The position numbers were made by a program, and so were the translations under genes. A DNA stretch of 64,000 nucleotides from Salifodinibacter halophilus (GTDB lineage Bacteria; Pseudomonadota; Gammaproteobacteria; Nevskiales; Salinisphaeraceae): assembly GCA_012999515.1 (NCBI GenBank), contig JABEEB010000001.1, positions 62,001 to 126,000 of the forward strand, given 5' to 3'. The notes under the pieces were generated by a model that did no database searches, had not been told where the DNA came from, and worked only from the letters and a program-made list of their open reading frames with translations. Shown piece by piece: positions 20,151 to 28,124 of this stretch. Positions within the stretch are counted from its first letter, which is position 1. Every line of letters starts with the position of its first letter.

Positions 20151-21689
20151 TCAGTCGACCTCGGCGGGTGCGTGCACGCCGAAGTCCTCGGAAAAATGAT
20201 TCAGGGCGGAAAGCACGGGTGCTGGGGCCATGCCGCCGTGCGCGCAGAGCGACCCTTGGCCCATCAGCTCCATGAGTTCGCGTAAGAGTTCGGCGTTGGA
20301 CTCGCGGTCGTTGCCGGCCACAATCTCGCTGATAACTTCTTGCGCGCGCACCGAGCCGACCCGGCAGGGCGTGCACTTACCGCAGGATTCGATGTCGGTG
20401 AACTCCATGGCAAATCGCGCTTGTTCGGCCATATCCACAGAATCATCGAAGACCACCACGCCGCCGTGGCCGACCATGGCGTGTTTTTCACCAAGTTCTT
20501 CGTAACCAATCGGTGTGTCGAAGTGTTGGACGGGCACGTAAGCGCCGAGTGGCCCGCCCACCTGGGCTGTGCGTACCGGACGGCCCGAAGCCGAACCGCC
20601 ACCGAGTTCGTTGATGACATGGCCCAGTGTGGTGCCGAACGGAATCTCGTAGAGCCCGGGGCGAGCGACATTGCCGGCCAGTTGCAACGTCAATGTGCCG
20701 CACGACTTATTGATACCAAGCCCCTGATAGGTCGCCGCGCCATGGGCGAGGATCGTCGGCGTTGTAGCCAGCGTGATGACGTTGTTCAACACCGTGGGTT
20801 TGGCCTGGAAGCCTTCGATTGCGGGCAGTGGCGGTTTGAAGCGTATGAGGCCGCGTTTACCCTCCAATGACTCCAGTAACGAGGTTTCTTCACCGCAGAT
20901 GTAGGCGCCAGCGCCGAGTCGGATTTCGATGTCGAAGCCGTAACCCGAACCCAACACATTCGAACCGAGCATGCCGTGGCGGTGCGCGACGTCGATGGCC
21001 TCGGTCAGTGTTTGTAGTGCGTCTGGATACTCGGAACGCAGATAGATATACCCCTGCGTTGCGCCGGTTGCCACGCCGGCGATTGCCATGCCTTCGAGCA
21101 AGGTGAATGGATCGCCTTCCATTAGCATGCGGTCGGCGAATGTGCCGGAATCTCCTTCGTCCGCGTTGCAGACGACGAACTTCTCGGCGCCTGGCGTATC
21201 GTGCACGGTTTGCCATTTGATCCCGGCTGGGAAGCCAGCGCCGCCACGGCCACGCAGGCCAGATTCCTTGACGGCATCGATGGTTGCTTGCCCGCTTTGT
21301 GCCAGCGCTGCCCGGAGGCCGGCGGTGCCACCGTGCTGTACGAAGGCATCGAAATCAGTCGGCGCAATAACGCCGCAGCGTGCAAACGTCAGCCGTTGCT
21401 GGCCCTGCTCGCGTAGTAATTGATCAATGCGGCCGACAAAGCGCGGGTGTTGCTCCTGTGTGCCGTTGGCGACCGCATGGACCACATCGTCAACGTCGCC
21501 GGCATCGACCGGGCCGAAGCCAACGCGTCGGCCTGCGTGCTCGATCTCCACCAACGGTTCGAGCCAGTAGAGCCCGCGCGAGCCAGTCCGCACGATGTCG
21601 GCGTCTGGCGCTGCACTCGTCAGTGCATCGGCGGTCTGCTCGGCGCCGATGGATAAAGCTGCGCTGTCACGGGCGATGAAATATGTCAT
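20151..21689 (-). CDS. fdsB: NAD-dependent formate dehydrogenase, beta (NADH-binding) subunit
   Basis: The 512-residue diaphorase subunit, a NuoF homologue with an N-terminal thioredoxin-like region (residues 1-125). The FMN/NAD site is GLRGRGGAGFPAGIKW with NADEGDSGTFADR. The SLBB region leads to the [4Fe-4S] motif ESCGKCTPCRVG near residue 420. It takes electrons from FdsA and reduces NAD. ATG 21689 overlaps the fdsG stop by 4 nt. The open frame runs to 21791 but that extension is fdsG in another frame. Confidence 0.95.
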   Translation of the reverse strand: MTYFIARDSAALSIGAEQTADALTSAAPDADIVRTGSRGLYWLEPLVEIEHAGRRVGFGPVDAGDVDDVVHAVANGTQEQHPRFVGRIDQLLREQGQQRLTFARCGVIAPTDFDAFVQHGGTAGLRAALAQSGQATIDAVKESGLRGRGGAGFPAGIKWQTVHDTPGAEKFVVCNADEGDSGTFADRMLMEGDPFTLLEGMAIAGVATGATQGYIYLRSEYPDALQTLTEAIDVAHRHGMLGSNVLGSGYGFDIEIRLGAGAYICGEETSLLESLEGKRGLIRFKPPLPAIEGFQAKPTVLNNVITLATTPTILAHGAATYQGLGINKSCGTLTLQLAGNVARPGLYEIPFGTTLGHVINELGGGSASGRPVRTAQVGGPLGAYVPVQHFDTPIGYEELGEKHAMVGHGGVVVFDDSVDMAEQARFAMEFTDIESCGKCTPCRVGSVRAQEVISEIVAGNDRESNAELLRELMELMGQGSLCAHGGMAPAPVLSALNHFSEDFGVHAPAEVD

Positions 21690-22153
21690 GACGAGACCTC
21701 GGCCTGATTGCCGCCGGCGACCAGATTCGATACCCGCTCGGGTGTGACTCGTCCAAGCGTGTGGCCGTTCAGTTGAACTGCCGGCGCACATGCGCAGTTG
21801 CCGAGACAGTAGACGGCTTCAACGTCGACGTCGCCACCGTTATCGGCCGCACTCGCCGCGGCCGACCAGACTGCGCGTCCACCAACAGCCTGACAGGCTT
21901 CGGCCCGGCAGACTTTGAGTGTATGCAGCTTGGGCGGCTCGCGACGGAAATCGTGATAGAACGAAAGCACACCGAAAATCTCGGCGCGCGTTTGATTCAG
22001 TGCGTAGGCGATCTCGCCAATCGACGTGTCGGGCACGTAGCCGAGATGGGCTTGTACCGCGTGCAAGATGGGTAGCAGCGGCGTCGGCTGGTCGGCGTGA
22101 TCGGCGCAGATTGCACGGACAGCCGCGTTCTGGGCGTCGAACGAGGATTGCAT
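21686..22153 (-). CDS. fdsG: NAD-dependent formate dehydrogenase, gamma subunit
   Basis: A 155-residue NuoE-like subunit with one [2Fe-2S] cluster held by CRAEACQAVGG and, later, CLGNCACAP. The N-terminal helical part has LLPILHAVQAHLGYVPD. It is the first gene of fdsG-fdsB-fdsA-fdsD, so the promoter should lie upstream of 22153. The gene order GBA-D is that of soluble formate dehydrogenases of Rhodobacter and Cupriavidus. Confidence 0.94.
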   Translation of the reverse strand: MQSSFDAQNAAVRAICADHADQPTPLLPILHAVQAHLGYVPDTSIGEIAYALNQTRAEIFGVLSFYHDFRREPPKLHTLKVCRAEACQAVGGRAVWSAAASAADNGGDVDVEAVYCLGNCACAPAVQLNGHTLGRVTPERVSNLVAGGNQAEVSS

Positions 22154-22573
22154 AATGCCGGATTACCGCGAGACAGTTTGCGCTAATAAAAACACTACGC
22201 CCCGTGCTAGCCGTGTCAATCGCCGGCGATCAAAAAGTTGAAAAATGCTTCCTGCTTTTTCTGATATCGACATTTCGCCAGCTTATCCCGGGCCATTTTT
22301 ATCGTTTATGAAAACCTAAACAGGTTAGGTCCAACAATGTGGCGGGGGCTGCGCGCAAGCCTGTTTTTTGCCGGTCCTCGTTTACGGATCGGCGTGGCGT
22401 TTAGGGCCCGTTTTCGATGGCATCGCCGATGTCTGGTCGAGATGAACCGACAATGCTGGCCGCTGCAGTGAGCGGTTTCGAAGGTAGGTGGTCAGAGGTG
22501 GTTGGTCCGCCGACACTGGCGTAGCCAGTAAGCAAATATGCGTCGAGACGCGTGCGATCCGGACGCCGGTCTG
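22154..22573. other. Intergenic region upstream of the fds operon
   Basis: This 420-nt stretch has no credible gene. It should hold the promoter of fdsG on the minus strand. AT-rich patches occur near 22183 and 22229-22262, in front of fdsG. I see no clear operator dyad, sigma-54 element or terminator. Confidence 0.5.
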
Positions 22574-22885
22574 CTACGGGCAGTTGTAGGCTGTGCCTTG
22601 CGCCAACAAGCCGTCGGCGGATTGCTCTAAGTGCTCGATGTGTACTGTGTTGGCGTGAAATCGATAGGCCGCGTTCTGGCGCAGATTGAGCCGTAATTGG
22701 TAGTTCGCACGCCAGGCCCGCGTCCGCATGCCGCCGGTGGTGATTTCACCCAACGCTTTGCAGTTATGTGGCACCGAGGCATTGCGTTTGAGGATGCGCA
22801 CCTCATGCGGATTGGCGCCGTTTGTCGCGCACGCACTCAGCCAAGCGCTGCAGAGTATTGCAAAGACAGCGTAGCGTATCGCCAT
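22574..22885 (-). CDS. Small lipoprotein with DUF4156-like domain
   Basis: A 103-residue exported protein of unknown function. The signal peptide ends in the lipobox LSAC at residues 17-20, with Ala after the cysteine, so it is probably lipid-anchored and may go to the outer membrane. The mature part has NCKALGEITTGG, then a helix with NLRQNAAYRFHANTVHI, the layout of the DUF4156 family, and Cys near both ends that could form a disulfide. It lies just downstream of nothing related and is next to tRNA-Glu. Confidence 0.72.
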   Translation of the reverse strand: MAIRYAVFAILCSAWLSACATNGANPHEVRILKRNASVPHNCKALGEITTGGMRTRAWRANYQLRLNLRQNAAYRFHANTVHIEHLEQSADGLLAQGTAYNCP

Positions 22886-22967
22886 GAAACACCTCGCGGA
22901 ATCGACTCACTGTTGCGCATTCTGACGCGCCGCAGGTCGCGGCGGGTCGAATCACGATACGCATTGC

Positions 22968-23043
22968 TGGCGCTCCCTAGGGGAATCGAACCCCTGTTTC
23001 CGCCGTGAGAAGGCGGCGTCCTGGACCGCTAGACGAAGGGAGC
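22968..23043 (-). tRNA. tRNA-Glu (CTC)
   Basis: The minus strand folds as a 76-nt tRNA with encoded CCA. The acceptor stem GCTCCCT pairs with AGGGAGC. The anticodon stem CCGCC/GGCGG encloses TTCTCAC, anticodon CTC. The T-loop is GGTTCGATTCC, and the overall sequence resembles bacterial tRNA-Glu. Confidence 0.96.
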
Positions 23044-23089
23044 GTTGCCGGTAGTTTAACGTGCCAGCGATGCGACTCCAATGGCTGGC

Positions 23090-23299
23090 TCAATGCATGA
23101 TCGGCCCGCCGATGAACAAACGGTAGCCGAGAAGGGCTGCGTAAATGGTTATCAGTGCGGCGACAATGATCGTGGTTGTTTTAGGGCCTTCTTCCACTGG
23201 CTCGGGAAGGCCGCGCAGGCGTCGGTACCACTGCCGCAGCTTGTAGCGCAATGCGAAAAACACGAGAACGGCGAAAATCAGCCCGAATATGACGCGCAC
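23090..23299 (-). CDS. Small membrane protein of unknown function
   Basis: A 69-residue protein that I cannot assign to a known function. Two hydrophobic segments are clear, residues 2-17 (RVIFGLIFAVLVFFAL) and about 43-63 (TTIIVAALITIYAALLGYRL). They are separated by a basic stretch (RYKLRQWYRRLRG) and an acidic one. It is on the same strand as the rhomboid protease gene, which ends 33 nt upstream, so the two are probably co-transcribed. Confidence 0.65.
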   Translation of the reverse strand: MRVIFGLIFAVLVFFALRYKLRQWYRRLRGLPEPVEEGPKTTTIIVAALITIYAALLGYRLFIGGPIMH

Positions 23300-23332
23300 G
23301 TTTATCAGGAGTCCGTGAGCTTGGCCGACAGC

Positions 23333-23944
23333 CTACAGGCCGGCGATCGGCTGTAACAGTTTATGGATGAACGCTGTGCCGGCCTGGGGCATAAGCGCCA
23401 GTATGAAGACAATGCCGAACGCGCCACCCCAGAGATGCGCGCTGTGGTTGATATGGGTTTCGCCCAGGCGCTGGGCGTAGAGACCGTAGGCCGTGTAAAG
23501 CGCGGCGAACACAATGGCTGGCACCGGCACGACGAAAACGTAGATCGTCGACCACGGGGCCAGTAGGATATACCCGAAAAGGATCGCCGAGACTGCGCCT
23601 GAGGCACCGATGCAGCGATAGTTCGGATCGTCGCGGTGGTTGATGAAGCTCGGTACGATCGAGGCGGCGATCGCGGCCAGATAGAACAACGCGAAGCCGA
23701 TGCCGGTAATGAAGTGACCCACGAATCCCTCGATCGCCCGACCGAAAAAGAATAACGTGATCATGTTGAATAGCAGATGCTGCCCGTCGCCGTGCACGAA
23801 ACCGTGCGTAATCAGGCGGTAATATTCACCGCGGCGTACCGCGCCCGGTTCGAACCAGAGCATGTCGAGATAGCGCGGATTCTGGAGCGCAGTCAGGGAA
23901 ACGCCGCAGGTAACGGCAATAAGTAGGATAGTGACGATGGGCAC
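23333..23944 (-). CDS. Rhomboid family intramembrane serine protease
   Basis: A membrane protease that cuts within transmembrane helices. About 203 residues with six spans. The catalytic serine is in GASGAVSAILFG and the histidine in HSAHLWGGAFG. The conserved loop has HGFVHGDGQHLLFNM, where the first helices meet. I start it at GTG 23944 (PIVTILLIAVT), just before the first span; the frame is open to TTG 24010, inside the divergent asparaginase leader. The substrate is unknown. Confidence 0.88.
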   Translation of the reverse strand: MPIVTILLIAVTCGVSLTALQNPRYLDMLWFEPGAVRRGEYYRLITHGFVHGDGQHLLFNMITLFFFGRAIEGFVGHFITGIGFALFYLAAIAASIVPSFINHRDDPNYRCIGASGAVSAILFGYILLAPWSTIYVFVVPVPAIVFAALYTAYGLYAQRLGETHINHSAHLWGGAFGIVFILALMPQAGTAFIHKLLQPIAGL

Positions 23945-24017
23945 GGATAAACACGAAGCCAAAGTGAACGCGGGCCATGATACTGGCTCATGGCCCGCTG
24001 CGCGGTCCAACGACGTT

Positions 24018-24536
24018 GTGCCTGACTATCGGATCAAGCTGCTGGCGACAGGCGGTACGATCGAAAAGACCTATGACCCGGCGGCCGGTGCGTTGTCGTT
24101 GTCCAATCCGGGGCTGGATGCTGTGTTGGACGCGCTGGATCATCCGACGACCGAGCTCGATGTCGAGCGTCTGATGGCGATCGACTCACTGGATATGTGT
24201 GCCGACGAACAGCGTCGAATCGTGGACACGGCCGCCGAGTGTGCAAAAGCCGGCGGCCGCGACGCGCTGATCGTCACCCACGGGACCGATCGCCTCGCGC
24301 CTACGGCACGGCTCGTGGCCGAACAAGAGCCAGCGATGCCGGTCGTGTTTACCGGCGCCATGATCCCAGCGGCGTGCGCTGACAGCGATGCCCACGCCAA
24401 CCTCGCTCAAGCATTATTGGCGGCGCGCTTGTTGCCCCCGGGTGTGTTCGTGGCTTTCCATGGCCGGGCGATAGCGGCCGAACGTGCGGTTAAGGATTAT
24501 GCGGCAGGCACCTTCATCGAGTGCATACTTAGTTAG
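24018..24536 (+). CDS. Short asparaginase-family protein
   Basis: Contains only the N-terminal catalytic domain of type I/II L-asparaginases, 172 residues against about 330 in the full enzymes. The first threonine is in LLATGGTIEKTYD, the second motif in VTHGTDRL, and VFTGAMIPAACADSDAHANL completes the N-domain active site. The frame ends soon after, with no C-domain. Stand-alone N-domain proteins of this kind are common in proteobacteria, so it is probably not a broken gene. GTG 24018 is chosen; ATG 23937 would overlap the divergent rhomboid gene. Confidence 0.8.
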   Translation: MPDYRIKLLATGGTIEKTYDPAAGALSLSNPGLDAVLDALDHPTTELDVERLMAIDSLDMCADEQRRIVDTAAECAKAGGRDALIVTHGTDRLAPTARLVAEQEPAMPVVFTGAMIPAACADSDAHANLAQALLAARLLPPGVFVAFHGRAIAAERAVKDYAAGTFIECILS

Positions 24537-24589
24537 CACCGTTCCCTTGGAGAGGGATAATGAGTACGAACTCGCACTAGCCGACAACT

Positions 24590-25357
24590 ATGACTGATCT
24601 CATTCATTATTTTGCTGCCAACGGGATAGGCCGAGACTTCGTCGTCGGCGACATCCATGGTTGTTTTTCGGTTTTCGAGCGTGCGCTGGCGAAATTAGAG
24701 TTCGAGCCGACACGTGATCGCGTGTTTTGCGTTGGCGATCTTGTCGATCGCGGGCCCGAAAGTCCGCGTGCGTTCGAGTTCGCCACGGCCGACTGGTTTT
24801 TCACTGTACGTGGCAATCACGAACAGATGGGGGTGGCCGCGGAAGCCGGGGGTCCCGAACAGACCGACGCCCGCAAGCATTGGTACATGAACGGTGGCGA
24901 TTGGTTCGATACGCTCGCGTCTGATGAGCGCGCGCGTTTTGTGTCGCTTTTCGACGCATTGCCCTATCTGATCGAAGTCGAGCTTGTCGACGGCCAACGT
25001 GCCGCGATCGTGCACGCTGACGTGGTTGAAGACGATTGGTGGGCGACGCGCGCGCTGGTTGCGCGCGAACCCGGGCCGGCTGCATTAGCCGATCTGGTCT
25101 GGTCCCGCGACCGCGTTGCGTTGTTATCGGCCGACGAGTGTGCAGAGCGCGGCAGTATTGCCGTGACGGGCACCGACGTAATTTATTTTGGCCATACGCC
25201 GCTCAATAGTCCCATGGCCAGCGCTAACACGCGCTGGATCGACACCGGCGCCGTGTTCGGCAATGCATTGACGATTGCCGAGCTCGGGCCGCGCGGCGAT
25301 GTCTGGGCATTTGATCGGGAGACGGGCGATATGACCATCGGTTGGATAACCGTTTGA
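24590..25357 (+). CDS. PP1-like metallophosphatase
   Basis: A 255-residue calcineurin-fold phosphatase resembling bacterial PrpA/PrpB and phage lambda phosphatase. Metal ligands are visible in order: GDIHG, GDLVDRGP, RGNHEQMG, IVHADV and a distal FGHTPLN. Such enzymes act on phosphoproteins or small phosphates, with two bound metal ions, commonly Mn. The start at ATG 24590 is conventional. It is the last gene before the inositol cluster and shares no obvious operator with it. Confidence 0.88.
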   Translation: MTDLIHYFAANGIGRDFVVGDIHGCFSVFERALAKLEFEPTRDRVFCVGDLVDRGPESPRAFEFATADWFFTVRGNHEQMGVAAEAGGPEQTDARKHWYMNGGDWFDTLASDERARFVSLFDALPYLIEVELVDGQRAAIVHADVVEDDWWATRALVAREPGPAALADLVWSRDRVALLSADECAERGSIAVTGTDVIYFGHTPLNSPMASANTRWIDTGAVFGNALTIAELGPRGDVWAFDRETGDMTIGWITV

Positions 25358-25471
25358 TACTCGGCTTAAGCCGTAGTCCGGCCGGGCCATGAAAACTAAA
25401 AGGTGGCGCGCCGCGCTAGCGTCCGAGATCTTCGACTAAAGTAGCAAGGAAATAGTTTGTTCTGGTGCTAA

Positions 25472-25489
25472 ATAAAATATATATTCTAT
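25472..25489. promoter_or_regulatory. Putative IolR-type operator 1 upstream of iolB
   Basis: The dyad ATAAAA-TATATA-TTCTAT, one mismatch in the left half from the ATAGAA-N6-TTCTAT pattern seen in front of several other genes of this cluster. It ends 42 nt before the iolB ATG. The GAA-N6-TTC core resembles the GGAA-N6-TTCC element known for RpiR-type IolR of Sinorhizobium. Confidence 0.6.
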
Positions 25490-25500
25490 AAATCAAAATT

Positions 25501-25518
25501 ATAGACTGTATATTCAGT
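25501..25518. promoter_or_regulatory. Degenerate second IolR-type site upstream of iolB
   Basis: ATAGAC-TGTATA-TTCAGT, a weaker match than site 1. Its centre is 29 bp from that of site 1, close to three helical turns, so two dimers could sit on the same face. It lies 13 nt before the iolB ATG. Confidence 0.4.
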
Positions 25519-25531
25519 GGATAGAAGCGCC

Positions 25532-26323
25532 ATGAATCTTTTGCTCAATCCACAGCATGGGGCCGCCGAAACGCTGGATACGGCGCGTGCCCCTGAGCCG
25601 CTTCAGTATGTGCGGTTTCGCCAGCGAAATCTTGCGAAAGATGATGCTTTCGGCGAAAACAGCGGTGATCAGGAGCTGTGTCTGGTATTGCTAAGCGGCA
25701 AGGCTACGATACATTGCGGTGACCAAGTTTTTGAAGACATCGGTCAGCGTATGAGCGTGTTCGAGCAGGTGCCGCCGTATGCAGTTTATCTGCCGAACGA
25801 CACAGATTACCGCATTGAAGCACATACGCACGTCGAGCTGGGCATCTGTGGCGCACCAGGGTATGGCCAGCACGCGCCGAGACTGATCGAGCCTGGTCAA
25901 ATTAAGCAGGCGACACGGGGCGAGGGCGCGAACGTACGTCACGTGCACGATATTCTGCCGGAAACCGAGCCCGCCGACAGTCTGCTCGTGGTCGAGGTTT
26001 ACACGCCGGCCGGCAACTGGTCCAGCTATCCACCCCACAAGCATGACCAGGATAACCTGCCGTATGAAAGTTTCCTCGAAGAAAGTTATTACCACCGCTT
26101 AAACCCGTCGCAAGGGTTTGGCTTCCAGCGTGTGTACACGCCCGATCGGTCGCTAGACGAAGCGATGGCGTTCGGCGACGGTAGCAGTGTTGTGGTGCCA
26201 CGTGGTTATCACCCCGTGGGCGCGCCGTATGGCTTTGATCTCTATTATCTAAATGTGATGGCCGGCCCAAAGCGTGAATGGAAATTCACGACCGATCCGG
26301 ACTTTTCGTGGCTGGTTGGTTGA
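25532..26323 (+). CDS. iolB: 5-deoxy-glucuronate isomerase
   Basis: Converts 5-deoxy-glucuronate to 5-dehydro-2-deoxy-gluconate in inositol catabolism. The 263-residue bicupin matches the family length. The metal-site residues are in SSYPPHKHDQD, followed by FLEESYYHRL and VVVPRGYHPVG; GFDLYYLNVMAGPKREW is the standard C-terminal part. ATG 25532 is chosen over GTG 25517, which lies inside the second operator-like dyad. It is isolated from the rest of the iol genes by a minus-strand gene but shares their putative operator. Confidence 0.94.
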   Translation: MNLLLNPQHGAAETLDTARAPEPLQYVRFRQRNLAKDDAFGENSGDQELCLVLLSGKATIHCGDQVFEDIGQRMSVFEQVPPYAVYLPNDTDYRIEAHTHVELGICGAPGYGQHAPRLIEPGQIKQATRGEGANVRHVHDILPETEPADSLLVVEVYTPAGNWSSYPPHKHDQDNLPYESFLEESYYHRLNPSQGFGFQRVYTPDRSLDEAMAFGDGSSVVVPRGYHPVGAPYGFDLYYLNVMAGPKREWKFTTDPDFSWLVG

Positions 26324-26355
26324 TTCGGGTGAGCTAGACACGCAAGGAGCAACAA

Positions 26356-26541
26356 ATGAGCAGCCAAAGCGTAGATCGGGTTTTCTGGGATGCGGGCGAA
26401 GCCGAAAGCGATCGTCAGTGGTCGAATGACCATCCGATCCGGGCTTGGGTCGGTTATGTTATGGATCGAATCGCGCTTTTCTGCGGAACACATGCCGCGG
26501 GCTATGTTGCGCCTTTGCCGTTGGGGCCGCTCCCGCGTTAG
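26356..26541 (+). CDS. Small ORF of unknown function behind iolB
   Basis: A 61-codon frame that starts at ATG 26356 with AAGGAG 6 nt upstream (positions 26344-26349), a much better ribosome site than most neighbours have. It begins 32 nt after iolB. The product (starts MSSQSVDRVFWDAGEAES) has an amphipathic N-terminus, no signal peptide and a mildly hydrophobic end. I recognise no family. It could be a real small protein of the iolB transcript or the surviving 5' end of a larger gene. Confidence 0.4.
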   Translation: MSSQSVDRVFWDAGEAESDRQWSNDHPIRAWVGYVMDRIALFCGTHAAGYVAPLPLGPLPR

Positions 26542-26778
26542 TTCGAGGGATGCGGCGGGATGCCGCGACGTAGCGAAACAGTGGCGTGGCTACGCAGTGG
26601 CCTGGCGTATCGTGCCGAATGTGCTGGGCCCAACCACCGCTTCCCTAACTGAATAGTCGACTGAGCGACTGCTCACTGCAAATATGATTGAGCGCGGTCT
26701 GATTGGGCTGCCTGCGAGGCTAGTGGCTCACCGTGTACCGCCAGCGTCATGTTGTGTGGCACGCGGTAAGGCACAGCC
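26542..26778. other. Gene-free spacer between iolB unit and TIM-barrel gene
   Basis: A convergent spacer of 237 nt. No credible ORF, no T-tailed hairpin and no operator match is visible. Confidence 0.4.
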
Positions 26779-27744
26779 TTAGCCCGGCAGAACGAAATCC
26801 GGCTTGTCACGCGGCATCACACGTTGAAGCAAATCGACGGTACGTTGGATGCCTTCTTGGCAGGCTAGATTTTGGTCCTCGTGCTCGATCGACAGGACGC
26901 CGTCCGTATAACCATGGGCTTGGAGTTGCCAACAGAACTCCCGCCACCAGTCCTCGGATTGGCCGTAGCCCAGTGTCACGTAGGACCAGCTCCGATCCAG
27001 AACACGGTCCATCGAGCGGCTATCCAGCCGGGTTGCATCGGCTAGGTTGTGCGTATCGATGTAGGTGTCCTTGGCGTGGACATGATAGATATAGTCTGAA
27101 TAGCGGCGGATCATCTCGATCGGATCACCGCCCATCCATATGAAATGGCTCGGGTCGAAGTTCAGGCCCACGGTCGATCCAGCGGCTTCTCGCAGCCGCA
27201 TGAAGGTCGGCATGTTGTGCACGATCTGGGCACCGTGGGCCTCGATGCAAAGCTGGCTCACACCGTGTTCTTGTGCGTAGTCCGCGAGCTTTTTCCAGTA
27301 GGGAATCGCGACGTCTTCCCATTGATAGCGAAGAGCCTCCTGGGTTTCCGGCGGCCACGAGGTGGTAATCCAGTTGGGCACGGTATCGCTTGGTGCGCCG
27401 GCCGGTAGACCGGACATGAGCACGATACGTGGCACTTCGAAGATTTCAGCCAGGCGAATGGCGTTGTGTACGACTTGCGACTGGCGCTCGCCGTCGGTGG
27501 GGTGGAGTTGGTTGCCGTTGGCGTTGAATGCCGAGATCTCCAGGCCGTGATCGCGAATCTTAGCGGCGAATTCGCGTTGACGTGCTGGATCCGCCAACAG
27601 GGCACTGACATCGCCGATATGCGCGGCTGCGCCCCAGTTGCCGACACACAGCTCGATCGCGTCAAGCCCGAGCTTGGTACAGTAGTCGAGCATCGCGTCG
27701 GTGCCCATGTTCGCGACGCTGTCGGTGACCATTCCTATTTTCAT
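26779..27744 (-). CDS. Sugar phosphate isomerase/epimerase family TIM-barrel protein
   Basis: A 321-residue AP-endonuclease-2/xylose-isomerase-like TIM barrel. Metal ligands are suggested by the Glu of CIEAHGAQ, Asp-x-x-His of NFDPSHFIWMGG, the His of YHVHAKD and the Glu of LSIEHED. Relatives are found next to Gfo/Idh/MocA dehydrogenases, where some act as isomerases and others as lyases on keto-sugars. It stands alone on the minus strand. An operator-like dyad lies 48 nt upstream of its ATG at 27793-27810, tying it to the inositol regulon. Exact reaction unknown. Confidence 0.82.
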   Translation of the reverse strand: MKIGMVTDSVANMGTDAMLDYCTKLGLDAIELCVGNWGAAAHIGDVSALLADPARQREFAAKIRDHGLEISAFNANGNQLHPTDGERQSQVVHNAIRLAEIFEVPRIVLMSGLPAGAPSDTVPNWITTSWPPETQEALRYQWEDVAIPYWKKLADYAQEHGVSQLCIEAHGAQIVHNMPTFMRLREAAGSTVGLNFDPSHFIWMGGDPIEMIRRYSDYIYHVHAKDTYIDTHNLADATRLDSRSMDRVLDRSWSYVTLGYGQSEDWWREFCWQLQAHGYTDGVLSIEHEDQNLACQEGIQRTVDLLQRVMPRDKPDFVLPG

Positions 27745-27792
27745 GCCGTATCTCCTCGGTGATCTGAGCGGCGGCTAGGTTTCGAACGCAAA

Positions 27793-27810
27793 ATAGAATG
27801 AAGATTCCAC
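27793..27810. promoter_or_regulatory. Putative IolR-type operator upstream of the minus-strand TIM-barrel gene
   Basis: ATAGAA-TGAAGA-TTCCAC: the left half is perfect and the right half keeps TTC. It lies 48 nt in front of the start codon of the gene ending at 26779. Confidence 0.5.
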
Positions 27811-28124
27811 GGCTACAACTTTGGTCGGTGTGGGCAACTAGCAGGCGTGCTACTAGCGGTTGGTTTTGATTACTGACAGCCGAGATGGTCGTGGGTTTGC
27901 CGATTGGCCATAAAAGGCCATTGAATCAGCACTTTCAGTCTTGAATAAAGCATTGTCCATGCGACCACGCAGAGGTATGAGGTCGCCGGTAGCAAGCGCT
28001 ATCGCCACGCTAGCTCAATTAAAAATAAAACGAAATATTTGCAATAAATAGATATAGAAAATATATTCTATATGAATAGCATCCGGCATACACTGCCCGG
28101 ATATCGTTTTCCAAGAGAACAGTC
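27811..28124. promoter_or_regulatory. Divergent promoter region before the iolG operon
   Basis: This 314-nt stretch carries no gene. Its last 110 nt are strongly AT-rich and hold the perfect operator at 28054-28071. A GC-richer segment around 27960-28010 includes AAGCGCT, a small palindrome of unclear meaning. Confidence 0.5.
28054..28071. promoter_or_regulatory. Putative IolR-type operator upstream of the iolG operon
   Basis: ATAGAA-AATATA-TTCTAT, a perfect 6-6-6 dyad ending 53 nt before the ATG at 28125. With the copy at 48659-48676 it defines the consensus used here. Confidence 0.72.

Noticed and set aside
22968-23043. tRNA-Glu as an attachment site for an integrated element
   Set aside because: There is no integrase, no second copy of the tRNA 3' end nearby, and the flanking genes look ordinary.
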